DNA from: Geminicoccaceae bacterium
GTDB lineage: Bacteria > Pseudomonadota > Alphaproteobacteria > Geminicoccales > Geminicoccaceae
DNA: 64,000 nt
Direction: 5' to 3'
Assembly (NCBI GenBank): GCA_025999455.1
Contig: AP024683.1
Span: 2,425,501 to 2,489,500 of the forward strand
In this document: positions 50,485 through 61,519 of the stretch, piece after piece
How the letters are laid out: every line of letters begins with the position of its first letter
Numbering within the stretch: the stretch's first letter is position 1
The notes under the pieces: model-generated
The model's database searches: none
What the model was told of the DNA's origin: nothing
The model's input: the letters and a program-made list of their open reading frames with translations, nothing else
Made by a program: the position numbers and the translations under genes

Positions 50485-51860
50485 GACCCTTTCCTTTCCC
50501 GCTCGGCGCGCAGCCGATCGAGCTCGGCGAGCCGCTCCTCGAGCCGAGCCTCGAATCCCTCCCGGGTCGGCCGGTAGTAACGTTCGCGCGGCATGCCGTC
50601 CGGAAAATAGTTCTGGCCCGAGAACCGGTCGGGCGCGTCGTGGTCGTAGACGTAACCTCGGCCGTAGCCGAGCCGGCGCATGAGGGCGGTGGGCGCGTTC
50701 AAGATGTGCAGAGGTGGCGGCAGCGAGCCCTTCTCCTCGGCCGCCCGGGTCGCGGCACCATAGGCGCGGTAGACGGCGTTCGATTTCGGGGCGAGCGCCA
50801 GATAGACGACCGCTTGGGCCAAGGCGAGCTCGCCCTCGGGGCTGCCGAGCCGCTCGTAGGCTTCCGCCGCGGCGAGCGCCTGGCCGAGGGCGGAGGGATC
50901 GGCGAGGCCCACGTCCTCGCTCGCCATGCGGACGATCCGCCGAGCGAGATAGCGCGGGTCCTCACCGCCCACGAGCATGCGGCAGAGCCAATAGAGCGCG
51001 GCGTCGGGATCCGAGCCGCGGACCGATTTGTGGAGCGCGCTGATGAGGTTGTAGTGTGCCTCTTCCTGCTTGTCGTAGATCGGCAAGCGGCGCTGCAGGA
51101 CCTCGCCCAATGCCGCCACGTCCAAGATCGGCTCGGCCGGGAGGTCGGCGATCGCCTCGACCATGTTGAGGAGGTAGCGGGCATCGCCGTCGGCGAGCTC
51201 GCACAGTCGGGTGCGGGCCGCGGGGTCGAGCGGCAATCGGCGGCCGAGATGGGCCTCGGCCCGCTCGACGAGCTTTTCGAGGGCGTCGAGCGAGAGCCGC
51301 TCGAGCACGACCACGTGGCAGCGCGAGAGGAGGGCCGCGTTCAAGGCGAAGGACGGGTTCTCGGTCGTGGCGCCCACGAGGGTGACCGTGCCGTCCTCGA
51401 CCTCGTGCAGCATCCCGTCCTGTTGGGCGCGGTTGAAGCGGTGGATCTCGTCGATGAAGAGGATCGGGTGGCGCCCCTGGGCGCGGAGCCGCCGGGCTTC
51501 GTCGAAGGCTTTGCGCAGATCGGCCACCCCCGCCATGACCGCGGAGAGCGACAGCAGCGGCTCGCCCACCGCCTTGGCGAGAAGGCGGGCGAGCGTCGTC
51601 TTGCCGGAGCCGGGCGGGCCCCAGAGGATCAAGGAGGCGAGCCGCTTCCGCGCGAGCATCCGGCCGAGCGGGCCCTCGGGGTCGAGGGCTTTCTCCTGGC
51701 CGAGGAGATCCTCGAGCCGGGTCGGCCGCAGCCGCTCGGCCAAAGGCGCGTCGGCCGGCGTGGCGGGTGCGGCGGGCGGCGGGGCGAAGAGCTCGCCCGT
51801 GCCGTTCAGCCCACGCTCAGAAGGAGCTGCTGGTCGCCGCGACGGACGCCGATCTGCCAT
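50481..51860 (-). CDS. rarA: Replication-associated recombination protein A (AAA+)
   Basis: A 459-residue RarA/MgsA ATPase that acts at stalled replication forks. N-terminal [20 protein letters not shown], Walker [10 protein letters not shown], Walker [19 protein letters not shown], sensor [19 protein letters not shown], then the tetramerisation region with [15 protein letters not shown] and [15 protein letters not shown]. The ATG at 51860 puts the first 18 codons inside the protease gene, a 55-base same-strand overlap; no later start is as good. Confidence 0.93.
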   Translation of the reverse strand: MADRRPSRRPAAPSERGLNGTGELFAPPPAAPATPADAPLAERLRPTRLEDLLGQEKALDPEGPLGRMLARKRLASLILWGPPGSGKTTLARLLAKAVGEPLLSLSAVMAGVADLRKAFDEARRLRAQGRHPILFIDEIHRFNRAQQDGMLHEVEDGTVTLVGATTENPSFALNAALLSRCHVVVLERLSLDALEKLVERAEAHLGRRLPLDPAARTRLCELADGDARYLLNMVEAIADLPAEPILDVAALGEVLQRRLPIYDKQEEAHYNLISALHKSVRGSDPDAALYWLCRMLVGGEDPRYLARRIVRMASEDVGLADPSALGQALAAAEAYERLGSPEGELALAQAVVYLALAPKSNAVYRAYGAATRAAEEKGSLPPPLHILNAPTALMRRLGYGRGYVYDHDAPDRFSGQNYFPDGMPRERYYRPTREGFEARLEERLAELDRLRAERERKGS

Positions 51861-53233
51861 CTGCCCTGGGCTCCCCGGCGCACGACCTCGCGCAGCTCGC
51901 CGACCGATCCGACCCGCCGGCCGTTCACGCTCTCGATGACGTCGCCGCGGCGCAGGCCGAGCCGGCCGGCGAAGCGCCCCGCCTCGGCGCCGAGCACGAC
52001 GACACCCCGGTCGAGATGGCCGAGCTCGAGCTCTTCGGCGAGGCCGGGGGTGAGCTCGCCCACGACGAGGCCGTCGAGCGGGTGCCGGCCCTCGAGGGTC
52101 GTGACGTTGCGCGGCCGACGATCGGCCGCCTCGACCGGCACGGCGAGGATCCGCTCCTGGCCGCGCCGCCAGACCTGGAGCCGCGCCCGGTCGCCCATGG
52201 GCTTGAGCGAGAGCCGGTAGGCGAGGCTCGGCGGATCGTCGACCGGCACCCCGTCGACGCTCAAGATCACGTCGCCGGGCTGGAGGCCACCGCGGGCGGC
52301 GGGCGACTCGCCGATCACCCGGCGGACCACGACGCCGCGCGGCCGATCGAGCCCGAGCCCCTTGGCGAGCTCGCCGTCCACGGGCTGGAGCTCGGCGCCG
52401 AGCCAAGGTCGGGCGATCTCGCCGCGCCCACCTTCGAGGGCGGCGAGCCGGGCCGCGACGAGGTTGGCGGGCACGGCGAAGCCGATCCCGATCGAGCCGC
52501 CCGAGCGCGTGAAGATCGCCGTGTTGATGCCGACGAGCTTGCCGTCGAGTGTCACGAGCGCGCCGCCCGAATTGCCGGGATTGATGGCGGCATCGGTCTG
52601 GATGAAGGAGACGTCCTTCTCGAGCGAGGGGTGGGTGCGCCCCTTGGCCGAGACGATGCCCGAGGTCACGGTCTGGCCGATGCCGAAGGGGTTGCCGATG
52701 GCGAGGACGAGGTCGCCCACCTCGATCGCGTCCGAATCGCCGAGGGCGAGCGTGGGCAACCGCTCGCCGCGCACATCGAGCCGCAGGAAGGCGAGATCGC
52801 TCGACCGGTCGGTGCCGAGGATGCGTGCGGCGAAGGTGCGCCGGTCGGCGAGCACGACCTCGATCTCTTCCGCGCCTTCGACGACGTGGTGGTTCGTGAC
52901 GACGAGCCCGTCGGGCCGCAAGATGACGCCCGAGCCCAAGGAGGTCTCGACCCTCGGCCGCTGCCGGCCGAGCCCGCCGAAATCGCGGAAGAAGAAGTCG
53001 AAGAACGGATCGCCGAAGCTCGGCCCGCGCTCGATCGTGACCTTGCGGCTCGTGATGCTTACGACCGCGGGCGCCACCTTGCGGACCACGGGCGCGAAGG
53101 AGAGCCGGACGCTCGTGGCGTCGCCCGGGACGACCCGCTCGACCGGCTGAGCCCCGCCCGCGGCACAGCCGCCGAGCAGGCCGAGGGCGAGCCCGATCGC
53201 CGCGGCGAAGCCGAGGAAGAGCGGGCGGCGCAC
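51806..53233 (-). CDS. DegP/DegQ-type serine protease, lipoprotein
   Basis: A 475-residue HtrA-family periplasmic protease. The signal ends in LLGGC (C23), so it is probably lipid-anchored, unlike classical DegP. Trypsin-like triad: H116 in [11 protein letters not shown]146 in DRSSDLAFL and S222 in NPGNSGGAL. Two PDZ domains follow, about 275-370 and 385-470, with [14 protein letters not shown] and [15 protein letters not shown]. Start GTG 53233. It follows rplQ by 15 bases, the usual alphaproteobacterial arrangement. Confidence 0.94.
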   Translation of the reverse strand: MRRPLFLGFAAAIGLALGLLGGCAAGGAQPVERVVPGDATSVRLSFAPVVRKVAPAVVSITSRKVTIERGPSFGDPFFDFFFRDFGGLGRQRPRVETSLGSGVILRPDGLVVTNHHVVEGAEEIEVVLADRRTFAARILGTDRSSDLAFLRLDVRGERLPTLALGDSDAIEVGDLVLAIGNPFGIGQTVTSGIVSAKGRTHPSLEKDVSFIQTDAAINPGNSGGALVTLDGKLVGINTAIFTRSGGSIGIGFAVPANLVAARLAALEGGRGEIARPWLGAELQPVDGELAKGLGLDRPRGVVVRRVIGESPAARGGLQPGDVILSVDGVPVDDPPSLAYRLSLKPMGDRARLQVWRRGQERILAVPVEAADRRPRNVTTLEGRHPLDGLVVGELTPGLAEELELGHLDRGVVVLGAEAGRFAGRLGLRRGDVIESVNGRRVGSVGELREVVRRGAQGRWQIGVRRGDQQLLLSVG

Positions 53234-53248
53234 CGGCCCGCTCCCGGC

Positions 53249-53680
53249 TCAGGCGGCTCGGGCCGGCTCCGCCTGGGCGGCCGGCTGCGGGCTCGGGCCG
53301 GAATCCTTGCCCTTGGCCGTCACGTCGCGATCGACGAGCTCGATGATCGCGATCGGCGCGTCGTCACCCCGCCGATAGCCGGCCTTGAGGATGCGGCAAT
53401 AGCCGCCGGGCCGATCCTTGTAGCGGGGCCCGAGCACGTCGAGGATCTTGGCGGCGGTCGCTTCGGAGCGGGTGCGGGCGATCAACAGCCGCCGGGCGTG
53501 CAACCCGCCGCGCTTGCCGAGCGTGATGAGCTTCTCGACCACCGGCCGGAGCTCCTTGGCCTTGGGCAGCGTGGTGGTGATCTGCTCGTGCTTGACGAGC
53601 GCCTGGGTGAGGTTGGCCAAGAGGGCCTTCCGGTGCTCGGTGGTCCGGCTCAAGCGCCGGCCGCGCTTCCTGTGCCGCAT
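53249..53680 (-). CDS. rplQ: Large ribosomal subunit protein bL17
   Basis: A 143-residue bL17. N-terminal [24 protein letters not shown] is the universal signature; RVRAI-type helices and the [21 protein letters not shown] segment follow. A short Ala/Pro-rich tail extends beyond the core. Last ribosomal gene of the rpsM-rpsK-rpoA-rplQ run. Confidence 0.97.
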   Translation of the reverse strand: MRHRKRGRRLSRTTEHRKALLANLTQALVKHEQITTTLPKAKELRPVVEKLITLGKRGGLHARRLLIARTRSEATAAKILDVLGPRYKDRPGGYCRILKAGYRRGDDAPIAIIELVDRDVTAKGKDSGPSPQPAAQAEPARAA

Positions 53681-53734
53681 CGTCTCCTCTTCCCGTGCTC
53701 ACGAGCCTCGTGGGCGGCTCCCCTCCGGCCGGTC

Positions 53735-54781
53735 TCAGAAGGGCTCCTCGACCTTGCGGGCGAGCTCTTCGATGTTGTCCGGCGGCCAGCCCGGCACCTC
53801 CATGCCGAGGTGCAGGCCCATCTGCGCCAGGACCTCCTTGATCTCGTTCAAGGACTTCCGACCGAAGTTCGGAGTCCGCAGCATCTCCGCCTCGGTCTTC
53901 TGCACGAGGTCGCCGATGTACACGATGTTGTCGTTCTTGAGGCAGTTGGCCGAACGGACCGAGAGCTCGAGCTCGTCGACCTTGCGCAGGAGGTTCGGAT
54001 TGAACGGCAGCTCCGGCCGCCGCTCGCTCGGCATGGCGAGGTGCGGCTCCTCGAAATTGATGAAGAGCTGGAGCTGGTCCTGCAGGATCCGCGCGGCGTA
54101 GGCGACCGCATCCTCCGGCGCCACCGAGCCGTCGGTCTCGACCTGCATGACGAGCTTGTCGTAGTCGGTCTGCTGGCCGACCCGGGCATTGTCGACCCGA
54201 TAGGCCACTTTACGGACCGGGCTGTAGATCGCGTCGATGGCGATGAGCCCGATCGGCGCGTCCTCGCTCTTGTTGAGGTGCGCCGGGACGTAGCCCTTAC
54301 CGTTGTTGACGGTGAGCTCCATCGAGAGCTTGCCGCCCTGGTCGACGTGGCAGATCACGTGGTCGGGGTCCATGATCTCGAGGTCGTGGCCGCACTCGAT
54401 CATGCCGGCGGTCACGACCTTCGGCCCCTCGACGCGGAGATGGAAACGGCGCGGCCCGTCGCTGTGCAGGCGCAGCCCGAGCGCCTTGAGGTTGAGGACG
54501 ATGTCGGTCACGTCCTCGCGCACGCCCGGGATCGTCGAGAACTCGTGGAGCACGCCGTCGATGTGGATCGCGGTGATCGCCGAGCCCTGCAGCGAAGAGA
54601 GCAGCACCCGCCGGAGCGCGTTGCCGAGGGTGATGCCGAAGCCCCGCTCGAGCGGCTCGACGACGATGATCGCCTCGCGGTCGGGACGGCGACCGGGCTG
54701 GACGTCGAGCTTCTGCGGCTTGATGAGGTCCTGCCAGTTCCTCTGGATCGACGGGTTGGTGCGGGTCTGCACGGCTGCCAT
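53735..54781 (-). CDS. rpoA: RNA polymerase alpha subunit
   Basis: A 348-residue alpha subunit. The N-terminal assembly domain has [24 protein letters not shown] and the C-terminal domain (about 260-330) has [19 protein letters not shown] and [15 protein letters not shown], which contact DNA and regulators. ATG 54781 fits the normal start for alphaproteobacteria ([20 protein letters not shown]). A 20-nt perfect palindrome lies just upstream at 54802-54821. Confidence 0.98.
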   Translation of the reverse strand: MAAVQTRTNPSIQRNWQDLIKPQKLDVQPGRRPDREAIIVVEPLERGFGITLGNALRRVLLSSLQGSAITAIHIDGVLHEFSTIPGVREDVTDIVLNLKALGLRLHSDGPRRFHLRVEGPKVVTAGMIECGHDLEIMDPDHVICHVDQGGKLSMELTVNNGKGYVPAHLNKSEDAPIGLIAIDAIYSPVRKVAYRVDNARVGQQTDYDKLVMQVETDGSVAPEDAVAYAARILQDQLQLFINFEEPHLAMPSERRPELPFNPNLLRKVDELELSVRSANCLKNDNIVYIGDLVQKTEAEMLRTPNFGRKSLNEIKEVLAQMGLHLGMEVPGWPPDNIEELARKVEEPF

Positions 54782-54801
54782 GCCCAATGGGTCCGGGCCC
54801 A

Positions 54802-54821
54802 CGGGCCGCTCGAGCGGCCCG
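54802..54821. promoter_or_regulatory. Perfect 20-nt palindrome upstream of rpoA
   Basis: The palindrome centred on GCTCGAGC, with arms CGGGCCGCTC and GAGCGGCCCG, lies in the 73-bp rpsK-rpoA gap, 21 bases before the rpoA ATG. As RNA it could fold to a short hairpin or act as an attenuator, processing or translational control site. Function is unproven. Confidence 0.4.
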
Positions 54822-54854
54822 GGGCGAGTTGCGCGGAGAATCGACACCGACGGC

Positions 54855-55247
54855 TCAGACTCGGCGGCGCTTGCGCGGCCGACAGCCATTGTGGGGGATC
54901 GGCGTCACGTCGCGGATGGATGTGATGGTGAAGCCGACCGCCTGCAAGGCGCGGAGCGCCGATTCCCGACCCGATCCGGGCCCGCGCACCTCGACCTCGA
55001 GGGTCCGCATGCCGTGCTCCATCGCCTTGCGGCCGACCGCCTCGGCGGCGACCTGGGCGGCGAAGGGCGTCGATTTGCGCGAGCCCTTGAAGCCCTGCGA
55101 GCCGGCCGACGCCCAGGCGATCGTGTTGCCCTGCGCGTCGGTGATCGTGATCATGGTGTTGTTGAAGGTCGCGGCGACGTGCGCCACGCCCGAAGTGATG
55201 TTCTTGCGTTCGCGACGGCGGACGCGGGCGGTGCTCTCGGTCGCCAT
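54855..55247 (-). CDS. rpsK: Small ribosomal subunit protein uS11
   Basis: A 130-residue uS11 with [43 protein letters not shown] and the basic end [12 protein letters not shown]. It lines the mRNA exit platform of the 30S subunit. ATG 55247 lies three bases after the rpsM stop. Confidence 0.98.
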   Translation of the reverse strand: MATESTARVRRRERKNITSGVAHVAATFNNTMITITDAQGNTIAWASAGSQGFKGSRKSTPFAAQVAAEAVGRKAMEHGMRTLEVEVRGPGSGRESALRALQAVGFTITSIRDVTPIPHNGCRPRKRRRV

Positions 55248-55250
55248 GGC

Positions 55251-55631
55251 TTACTTCTTCGTCGCCTTCTTCTTGCCGGCGATGGGCCGTGCCGGCCCCT
55301 TGCGGGTGCGCGCGTTGGTGTGGGTCCGCTGACCGCGGACCGGCAGGCCGCGCCGGTGCCGCAGGCCGCGGTAGCAGCCCAGATCCATGAGCCGCTTGAT
55401 GTTCATCGCGACTTCGCGCCGCAGGTCACCCTCGACCTTGTATTCGCGGTCGATGACCTCGCGGATGCGGGAAAGCTCGGCATCGGTCAGCTCGTGCGTG
55501 CGGCGGTGATGGGCGATGCCGCAGCGGTCGAGGATGACCTTCGAGTTGCTCGGGCCGATCCCGTAGATGTAGGTCAAAGCGATCCAGATCGGCTTCTGGC
55601 TCGGGATGTTGACACCGGCGATACGGGCCAA
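55251..55631 (-). CDS. rpsM: Small ribosomal subunit protein uS13
   Basis: A 126-residue uS13 with [25 protein letters not shown], helix-two-turn-helix region and [22 protein letters not shown]. It contacts the P-site tRNA and the 50S bridge. The start is TTG at 55631 with AGGAG ten bases upstream; the conserved N-terminus begins right there, so no other start is possible. First gene of the alpha operon, with its own promoter. Confidence 0.97.
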   Translation of the reverse strand: MARIAGVNIPSQKPIWIALTYIYGIGPSNSKVILDRCGIAHHRRTHELTDAELSRIREVIDREYKVEGDLRREVAMNIKRLMDLGCYRGLRHRRGLPVRGQRTHTNARTRKGPARPIAGKKKATKK

Positions 55632-55709
55632 GTCAGGATCTCCTGGACTCGCTCGAACGAGCGACGCGCGAAGCCGCCCCTTCCGGCTCCACGCCCGAAA
55701 AGCGCGCGG

Positions 55710-55737
55710 AGTATAGAGGCCGCGGCCCGGTCGTCAA
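55710..55737 (-). promoter_or_regulatory. Promoter of the rpsM-rpsK-rpoA-rplQ operon
   Basis: TTGACG (55737 to 55732) and TATACT (55715 to 55710), 16 bases apart, about 79 bases before rpsM. The adk stop codon (55734-55736) lies inside the -35 box. This is the best promoter match in the window. Confidence 0.75.
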
Positions 55738-56390
55738 CCGCCGATCTCCGCGAGCACGCGGCCGATCGCCGCGGTCACCGCCTCGATCGGCGCCATGCCG
55801 TCGACCGTCCGCAACAGGCCGCGCGCCCGGTAATAGGGGAGGAGCGGCGCGGTCTGCGCCTCGTAGGCCTGGAGGCGGGTGCGCACCGCCTCCGGGTTGT
55901 CGTCCTTGCGGCGGGTGAACTCCGTGGACCCACAAACGTCGCACACGCCCTCGACCTTCGGCCGCTTGAAGCGGTCGTGGTAGCCGGCGCCGCACTTGGC
56001 ACAGGCGAACCGGCCGGCGATCCGCTCGACGAGCGCCTCGACGTCGACCCGGAGCTCGATCACCGCGTCGAGCTTCTGGCCGCGGGCGGCGAGCATCGCG
56101 TCGAGCGCCTCGGCCTGCGCCACCGTCCGGGGAAAGCCGTCGAGGACGAAGCCACGGGCGCAATCCGGCTGGGCGAGCCGCTCTTCGACGATCGCGTTGA
56201 TGATCGCATCCGAGACGAGCTCGCCACGCTCCATGACCGCCTTGGCTTGGCGCCCGACCTCGGTTCCCTTGGCGACCGCCTCGCGCAGCATGTCGCCGGT
56301 CGAGAGCTGCGGGATCCCGTACCGTTCGACGAGCCACTTCGCCTGGGTGCCTTTGCCGGCCCCGGGGGGGCCGAGCAGGACCAGCCTCAT
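55734..56390 (-). CDS. adk: Adenylate kinase
   Basis: A 218-residue long-form adenylate kinase (ATP + AMP to 2 ADP). P-loop GPPGAGKGT at 7-15, AMP site QLSTGDMLR and DGFPRT, and a zinc-binding LID with C130, C133, C150 and C153. It follows secY with an ATGA overlap, the usual end of the spc operon. Confidence 0.97.
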   Translation of the reverse strand: MRLVLLGPPGAGKGTQAKWLVERYGIPQLSTGDMLREAVAKGTEVGRQAKAVMERGELVSDAIINAIVEERLAQPDCARGFVLDGFPRTVAQAEALDAMLAARGQKLDAVIELRVDVEALVERIAGRFACAKCGAGYHDRFKRPKVEGVCDVCGSTEFTRRKDDNPEAVRTRLQAYEAQTAPLLPYYRARGLLRTVDGMAPIEAVTAAIGRVLAEIGG

Positions 56391-57733
56391 CCCCGCCTCC
56401 CGCGGAGCCGCGCCTTCTTGATGAGTCCTTCGTATTGGTGCGCGATCAGATGCGCTTGGATCTGGGCCACCGTGTCCATCGTCACCGAGACGACGATCAG
56501 GAGCGACGTCCCGCCGAAATAGAAGGGCACGGCATATTGCGAGATCAGGATCTCGGGCAGCACGCAGACCGCCGCGAGATAGATGGCACCCACCGCGGTG
56601 AGGCGCGTCAGGACGTAATCCAGATATTCGGCCGTGCGCTGGCCCGGCCGGATGCCGGGGATGAAGCCGCCGTGCTTCTTGAGGTTCTCGGCCGTCTCCT
56701 GCGGATTGAAGACGATCGCCGTGTAGAAGAAGGCGAAGAACACGATGAGTGCGACGTAGATCGCGATGTGGAGCGGCTGACCGTAGCCGAGCGCGCTCGT
56801 GATCACGATCAACCATTCGGGGCCACTCTGGCCCGTGAAGCTCCCGATCGTGGCCGGCAAGAGCAGGAGCGAGCTCGCGAAGATCGCCGGGATCACCCCC
56901 GAGGTGTTGAGCTTCAAGGGCAGGTGCGAGCTCTCGCCGCCGAACATCCGGTTCCCGCCCACCATCCGCTTGGGATATTGGACCAGGATCCGGCGCTGGG
57001 CGCGCTCGACGAAGACGATGAAGGTGATGACCGCGGCCGCGATCACGAGCAGGAGGAGAATGAAGAGCGTCGACATCGCCCCGGTGCGCCCGAGCTCCAG
57101 CAGGGCGGCGAGCGCCGAGGGTAAGGCTGCGATGATGCCGACGAAGATGATGAGCGAGATGCCGTTGCCGATCCCCCGCGCGGTGATCTGCTCACCCAGC
57201 CACATCAAGAAGACCGTTCCGCCCACGATCGTGATGACGGTCGTGATGCGGAAGAACCAGCCCGGGTCGATCACGGCCGAACCGTTCGGCCCCGAGGTCG
57301 CCTCGAGCCCGATCGCCATGCCCCAGGCCTGGAAGGCCGCGAGCACGACGGTGAGGTAGCGGGTGTACTGGTTGATCTTCTTGCGCCCGCTCTCGCCCTC
57401 TTTCTTGAGCTGCTCGAGCGTCGGCGAGACCGCCGTCATGAGCTGGAGGATGATCGAGGCCGAGATGTAGGGCAGGATCCCGAGCGCGAAGATCGACATG
57501 CGCTCGAGGGCACCCCCGGCGAACATGTTGAACATGCCGAGGATGCCGCCGCGCTGCTGCTCGAAGATCTGCGCCATGATCGCCGGGTCGATGCCCGGCA
57601 AGGGCACGTAGGTGCCGAGGCGGTAGACGATCAGGCAGCCGAGCGTGAACCAGATGCGCTTCTTGAGCTCGGTGGCCTTGGCGAAGGCCCCGAAATTGAT
57701 CGTGCTCGCGAGTTGCTCGGCCGCCGAGGCCAT
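56387..57733 (-). CDS. secY: Protein translocase subunit SecY
   Basis: The 448-residue channel-forming subunit of the Sec translocon with ten membrane helices. [26 protein letters not shown] opens the protein, [25 protein letters not shown] is the plug and TM2 region, and [22 protein letters not shown] the conserved loop before TM9. Follows rplO after 11 bases. Confidence 0.98.
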   Translation of the reverse strand: MASAAEQLASTINFGAFAKATELKKRIWFTLGCLIVYRLGTYVPLPGIDPAIMAQIFEQQRGGILGMFNMFAGGALERMSIFALGILPYISASIILQLMTAVSPTLEQLKKEGESGRKKINQYTRYLTVVLAAFQAWGMAIGLEATSGPNGSAVIDPGWFFRITTVITIVGGTVFLMWLGEQITARGIGNGISLIIFVGIIAALPSALAALLELGRTGAMSTLFILLLLVIAAAVITFIVFVERAQRRILVQYPKRMVGGNRMFGGESSHLPLKLNTSGVIPAIFASSLLLLPATIGSFTGQSGPEWLIVITSALGYGQPLHIAIYVALIVFFAFFYTAIVFNPQETAENLKKHGGFIPGIRPGQRTAEYLDYVLTRLTAVGAIYLAAVCVLPEILISQYAVPFYFGGTSLLIVVSVTMDTVAQIQAHLIAHQYEGLIKKARLRGRRG

Positions 57734-57744
57734 CGGAGCCTCCG

Positions 57745-58221
57745 TCAGGAGGCGGCCGGCTCGGCCGGCAGCACGACCTTGCCACCCGCCCGCTCGACCG
57801 CCTCGATCGCCTTCTTCGAGGCGTGCGCCACCTCGAGGATCAAGGGCACGTTGAGCTCACCCCGGCCCAGGAGGCGCACGCCGTCACGCGCCCGCCGCAA
57901 CACGCCGCTCTCGACGAGCGCCGCCGCGTCGAGCCTTTGGCCGGCCGCGATCTTGCCGGCCTCGACCGCCGCCTGGAGCGTGTCGAGGTTGACGACCGCG
58001 TACTCGCCGCGGGTCGGGTTCTTGAACCCACGCTTCGGCAAGCGGCGGAAGATCGGCATCTGGCCGCCTTCGAACCAAGGCGGCTTGGGGTTCGAGGTCC
58101 GGGCTTTCGCACCCTTGTGCCCCTTGCCCGCGGTCTTGCCGAGGCCCGAGCCGGTCCCGCGGCCGAGCCGCTTGCGCGCCTGCCGGGCCCCCGGATTGTC
58201 GCGCAGCTCGTTGAGCTTCAT
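57745..58221 (-). CDS. rplO: Large ribosomal subunit protein uL15
   Basis: A 158-residue uL15 beginning [22 protein letters not shown], with the Gly-rich [18 protein letters not shown] tail that threads into 23S rRNA and the globular C domain. Located between rpmD and secY as usual. Confidence 0.97.
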   Translation of the reverse strand: MKLNELRDNPGARQARKRLGRGTGSGLGKTAGKGHKGAKARTSNPKPPWFEGGQMPIFRRLPKRGFKNPTRGEYAVVNLDTLQAAVEAGKIAAGQRLDAAALVESGVLRRARDGVRLLGRGELNVPLILEVAHASKKAIEAVERAGGKVVLPAEPAAS

Positions 58222-58231
58222 CCTTCGATCC

Positions 58232-58459
58232 TCACGCGCCCTCGACCGGCTCGACCCGCAAGAGATGGCGGACCTTCTCGATCCGCCCGCGATTGGCGGG
58301 CGTGTCGTCGACGATCCGCGATCGGTGCATCTTGTTGAGGCCGAGACAGACGAGTGTGGCCCGCTGGTCGGCCGGCCGACCGATCGGGCTGCCGATCTGG
58401 GTGATCTTGAGCTTGCCGCGCACCGCGCGACCCTCCGAACCGCTGCGATCCTCGCTCAT
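58232..58459 (-). CDS. rpmD: Large ribosomal subunit protein uL30
   Basis: A 75-residue uL30. The core [29 protein letters not shown] and [11 protein letters not shown] is standard, but about 15 residues ([15 protein letters not shown]) precede it. The ATG at 58459 overlaps the rpsE stop (ATGA), supporting this longer start. Confidence 0.95.
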   Translation of the reverse strand: MSEDRSGSEGRAVRGKLKITQIGSPIGRPADQRATLVCLGLNKMHRSRIVDDTPANRGRIEKVRHLLRVEPVEGA

Positions 58460-59013
58460 TCGGCGCGCGCTCCCTCGACACCCTCGCGCCGCCCGACGAG
58501 ATCGCTCACCTTCTTGCCGCGCTTGGCGGCCACGGTGCGCGGCGAGCAGACCTGCTGCAAGGCCGCGAAGGTCGCCTTGACCATGTTGTGCGGATTGTTC
58601 GAGCCCAAGGACTTGGCGACGACGTCACCGATCCCGAGCGCCTCGAACACGGCCCGCATCGGGCCACCCGCGATGATCCCGGTCCCCGGCGGGGCCGCCC
58701 GCAGGACGACGCTGCCGGCGCCGAACCGGCCCTTGACGTCGTGGTGCAGGGTCCGGCCCTGGCGCAGCGGCACCCGGATCATGCTGCGCTTGGCCTGCTC
58801 GGTGGCCTTGCGCACCGCTTCCGGCACCTCGCGCGCCTTGCCGGCGCCGTAGCCGACCCGGCCCTTGCCGTCGCCCACCACGACGAGCGCCGAGAAGCCG
58901 AACCGCCGACCGCCCTTCACCACCTTGGCGACGCGGTTCACGCTGACGAGCCGATCGATCAGCTCGCTCTCGCCCCGCTCCTCGCCACCCGTCCGCTCGC
59001 GACCTCGCGCCAT
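58456..59013 (-). CDS. rpsE: Small ribosomal subunit protein uS5
   Basis: A 185-residue uS5, part of the decoding-fidelity region. [39 protein letters not shown] is the dsRNA-binding domain, followed by the second domain ending [20 protein letters not shown]. It has the usual short charged N-terminus and a C-terminal extension. Confidence 0.98.
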   Translation of the reverse strand: MARGRERTGGEERGESELIDRLVSVNRVAKVVKGGRRFGFSALVVVGDGKGRVGYGAGKAREVPEAVRKATEQAKRSMIRVPLRQGRTLHHDVKGRFGAGSVVLRAAPPGTGIIAGGPMRAVFEALGIGDVVAKSLGSNNPHNMVKATFAALQQVCSPRTVAAKRGKKVSDLVGRREGVEGARAE

Positions 59014-59025
59014 GCCCTTCCGCCC

Positions 59026-59388
59026 TCAGAAGACGAGCCCGCCCTCGCGGGCGCCCTCGGCCAGGGCCTGCACCCGGCCATGATATTTGTAGCCGCCGCG
59101 GTCGAACACCACGGCCTCGATCCCGGCCGCCTTGGCCCGCTGCGCGAGCAGGAGCCCGACGCGCTTGGCGGCTTCCTTGTCGGCGCCGGTCTTGAGCTCC
59201 CCCCGCAGCTCCTTGTCGAGCGTCGAGGCGGCGACCAGCGTGCGACCCGCCGCGTCGTCGATGATCTGGCCGTAGATGTGTCGGCTCGACCGGTACACCG
59301 AGAGGCGCAGCCGGCCACCCGACTGGGTACGGATCCGGTAGCGGACCCGCCGCGCCCGTCGCTCGAACCGCTCCTTGGCACTCGGCAT
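59026..59388 (-). CDS. rplR: Large ribosomal subunit protein uL18
   Basis: A 120-residue 5S rRNA-binding uL18. [35 protein letters not shown] and the end [24 protein letters not shown] are diagnostic. I chose the ATG at 59388; the longer open frame upstream overlaps rplF out of frame. Confidence 0.97.
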   Translation of the reverse strand: MPSAKERFERRARRVRYRIRTQSGGRLRLSVYRSSRHIYGQIIDDAAGRTLVAASTLDKELRGELKTGADKEAAKRVGLLLAQRAKAAGIEAVVFDRGGYKYHGRVQALAEGAREGGLVF

Positions 59389-59390
59389 GG

Positions 59391-59924
59391 TCACTTCTTC
59401 TTGCCTTCCTTGCGGAGGATGATCTCCTCCGCGTATTTGATGCCCTTGCCCTTGTACGGCTCGGGCTTGCGGAACCCGCGGATCTCCGCCGCGATCTGCC
59501 CGACCTTCTGCTTGTCGGCGCCGCTGATCGTGATCTGCGTCGGACTTTCGCAGGTGATCTTGATGTCCGGCGGGATGGCGTACTTGATGTCGTGGCTGTA
59601 GCCGAGCTGCAGCGTCAAGATCTTGCCGTCCGACGCCGCGCGGTAGCCCACGCCGTTGATCTCGAGCTTCCGCTCGAACCCCTCGGTGACACCTTTGACG
59701 AGGTTGGCCACGAGCGAGCGCGACAGACCCCACATGGCCTTGGCGCGCTGCTCGGTGGAGCGCGGCTTGACCACGATCTTGCCGCCCTCGAGCGCCACCG
59801 TGACCTCGGGCGGCAGCACTTGCGCGAGCTCGCCGAGTTTGCCCTTGACCCGGACGGTGTTGCCTTCGACCGCCACGGTCACGCCGGCGGGAACCGGGAC
59901 CGGATGCTTACCGATACGGGACAT
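59391..59924 (-). CDS. rplF: Large ribosomal subunit protein uL6
   Basis: A 177-residue uL6 with two similar halves, beginning [17 protein letters not shown] and ending [25 protein letters not shown]. Two bases separate it from rplR and three from rpsH. Confidence 0.98.
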   Translation of the reverse strand: MSRIGKHPVPVPAGVTVAVEGNTVRVKGKLGELAQVLPPEVTVALEGGKIVVKPRSTEQRAKAMWGLSRSLVANLVKGVTEGFERKLEINGVGYRAASDGKILTLQLGYSHDIKYAIPPDIKITCESPTQITISGADKQKVGQIAAEIRGFRKPEPYKGKGIKYAEEIILRKEGKKK

Positions 59925-59927
59925 GGC

Positions 59928-60329
59928 TCAGAACACCGTGCAGAGGATCTCGCCGCCCACCTTGAGCTCGCGCGCCTCGGCGTCCGAGACCACACCCCGC
60001 GGCGTCGAGATGATCGCGATGCCGAGCCCGTTGTAGACCTTCGGCAGGTCCTTCACACCCGCGTAGATCCGCCGACCGGGCTTCGAGACCCGCTTGATCT
60101 CGCGGATCACCGGCTCGCCGTTGTGGTATTTGAGCTCGATCGACAGCTCCTTGATGCCGGGACGGACGTCGATCGTCTCGTAATTGCGGATGTAGCCCTC
60201 GCGCTTGAGCACCTCGAGCACGCGCTCGCGCAACTTCGAGGCCGGCGAGCGGACCGATGCCTTCTGCGCCCGCTGGCCGTTGCGGATGCGCGTCAGCATG
60301 TCGCCGAGCGGATCAGAACCCACCATCAC
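59928..60329 (-). CDS. rpsH: Small ribosomal subunit protein uS8
   Basis: A 133-residue uS8: [16 protein letters not shown] at the N-terminus and [27 protein letters not shown] at the C-terminus. GTG at 60329 and ATG at 60326 are adjacent starts; the ATG gives the more usual N-terminus. In other bacteria uS8 represses the spc operon. Confidence 0.97.
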   Translation of the reverse strand: MMVGSDPLGDMLTRIRNGQRAQKASVRSPASKLRERVLEVLKREGYIRNYETIDVRPGIKELSIELKYHNGEPVIREIKRVSKPGRRIYAGVKDLPKVYNGLGIAIISTPRGVVSDAEARELKVGGEILCTVF

Positions 60330-60341
60330 CGTTCCCCGCCC

Positions 60342-60647
60342 TCACCAGCTCGCCTTCACGCAGCCCGGGATCTGCCCCTGGCTCGCGAGCTCCCGCAGCG
60401 CGATGCGCGACAGCCCGAACTTGCGGTAATAGCCGCGAGGCCGGCCCGTGAGCACGCAGCGATTGCGCACCCGTACGGCCGCGCCGTTGCGCGGCAGGGC
60501 CGCGAGTGCGAGGGTCGCCTCGAAGCGCTCCTCGGGATCGCGGTTCCTGTCCATCACGATCTTCTTGAGCGCCGCCCGCTTGGCCTCGAACTTCGCGACC
60601 AGGCGACGGCGACGCTCGTTCTTCTCGATCGCGCTCTTCTTGGCCAT
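60342..60647 (-). CDS. rpsN: Small ribosomal subunit protein uS14
   Basis: A 101-residue uS14 of the long, zinc-free type: [20 protein letters not shown], then [27 protein letters not shown]; the zinc-binding CxxC pairs of the short form are absent. It sits between rplE and rpsH as usual. Confidence 0.97.
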   Translation of the reverse strand: MAKKSAIEKNERRRRLVAKFEAKRAALKKIVMDRNRDPEERFEATLALAALPRNGAAVRVRNRCVLTGRPRGYYRKFGLSRIALRELASQGQIPGCVKASW

Positions 60648-60650
60648 GGC

Positions 60651-61190
60651 TCACTTCCGGAACGGCATGTTGAACCCGGCGAGGAGGGCCTTCGCCTCCT
60701 CGTTCGTCTTGGCGGTGGTGCAGATGATGATGTCCATACCCCGCACCTCGTCCACCTCGTCGAAATTGATCTCCGGGAAGATGATCTGCTCCTTGATGCC
60801 GAACGCGTAATTGCCGCGCCCGTCGAACGCCTTGTCCGGCACGCCCCGGAAATCCCGCACCCGCGGTAAGGCGATGTTGATGAGCCGATCCAGGAACTCG
60901 TACATCCGCTCGCGCCGCAAGGTCACCTTGCAGCCGATCGCCATCCCCTTGCGGACCTTGAAGTTGGCGACCGACTTGCGGGCCCGGCACGGCACCGGCT
61001 TCTGCCCGGCGATGAGCGCCATGTCGCGCATCGCGTTCTCGAGCTTCTTGCGATCCGCGACCGCCTCGCCCACGCCCATGTTCAAGACGATCTTCTCGAG
61101 GCGCGGCACCTGCATCGGGTTCTTGTAGCCGAACCGCTCGACGAGCTGCGGCCGGATCGTGCTCTCGTAATACTCCTTGAGCCTCGCCAT
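60651..61190 (-). CDS. rplE: Large ribosomal subunit protein uL5
   Basis: A 179-residue 5S rRNA-binding uL5 with [25 protein letters not shown]-type [22 protein letters not shown] and the C-terminal [19 protein letters not shown]. Standard length and place. Confidence 0.98.
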   Translation of the reverse strand: MARLKEYYESTIRPQLVERFGYKNPMQVPRLEKIVLNMGVGEAVADRKKLENAMRDMALIAGQKPVPCRARKSVANFKVRKGMAIGCKVTLRRERMYEFLDRLINIALPRVRDFRGVPDKAFDGRGNYAFGIKEQIIFPEINFDEVDEVRGMDIIICTTAKTNEEAKALLAGFNMPFRK

Positions 61191-61198
61191 GGCGTCCC

Positions 61199-61519
61199 TC
61201 AGCGGTCGATGAGCTCGCCGGAGCGCTTGGCGTAGCGCACCTTGCGGCCGTCCTCGAGGAAGCGGAAGCCGACCCGCGTCGGCTTGCCGTCCTTGGGGTC
61301 GATGTGGGCGAGGTTGGCGATCGAGATCGGCGCCTCTTTCGTCACGATCCCGCCCTGCGGGTTGCGCGGCGACGGCTTCACGTGCCGCTTGACGAGCCGC
61401 ACACCCTGCACGATCGCCCGCCCCTCGTCGGGGAAGACCTTGAGGACCTCGCCCTGCTTGCCCTTGTCGCGCCCGGTGGTCACCACCACCCGGTCGCCCT
61501 TCTTGATCTTGGCGGCCAT
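61199..61519 (-). CDS. rplX: Large ribosomal subunit protein uL24
   Basis: A 106-residue uL24 with the KOW motif [23 protein letters not shown] and [20 protein letters not shown]. Its ATG shares one base with the rplN stop (TGATG-type coupling). Confidence 0.97.
   Translation of the reverse strand: MAAKIKKGDRVVVTTGRDKGKQGEVLKVFPDEGRAIVQGVRLVKRHVKPSPRNPQGGIVTKEAPISIANLAHIDPKDGKPTRVGFRFLEDGRKVRYAKRSGELIDR

Noticed and set aside
51767-54925. 1052-codon open frame on the plus strand opposite the protease, rplQ and rpoA genes
   Set aside because: It lies antisense to several essential genes and shows shadow composition only.
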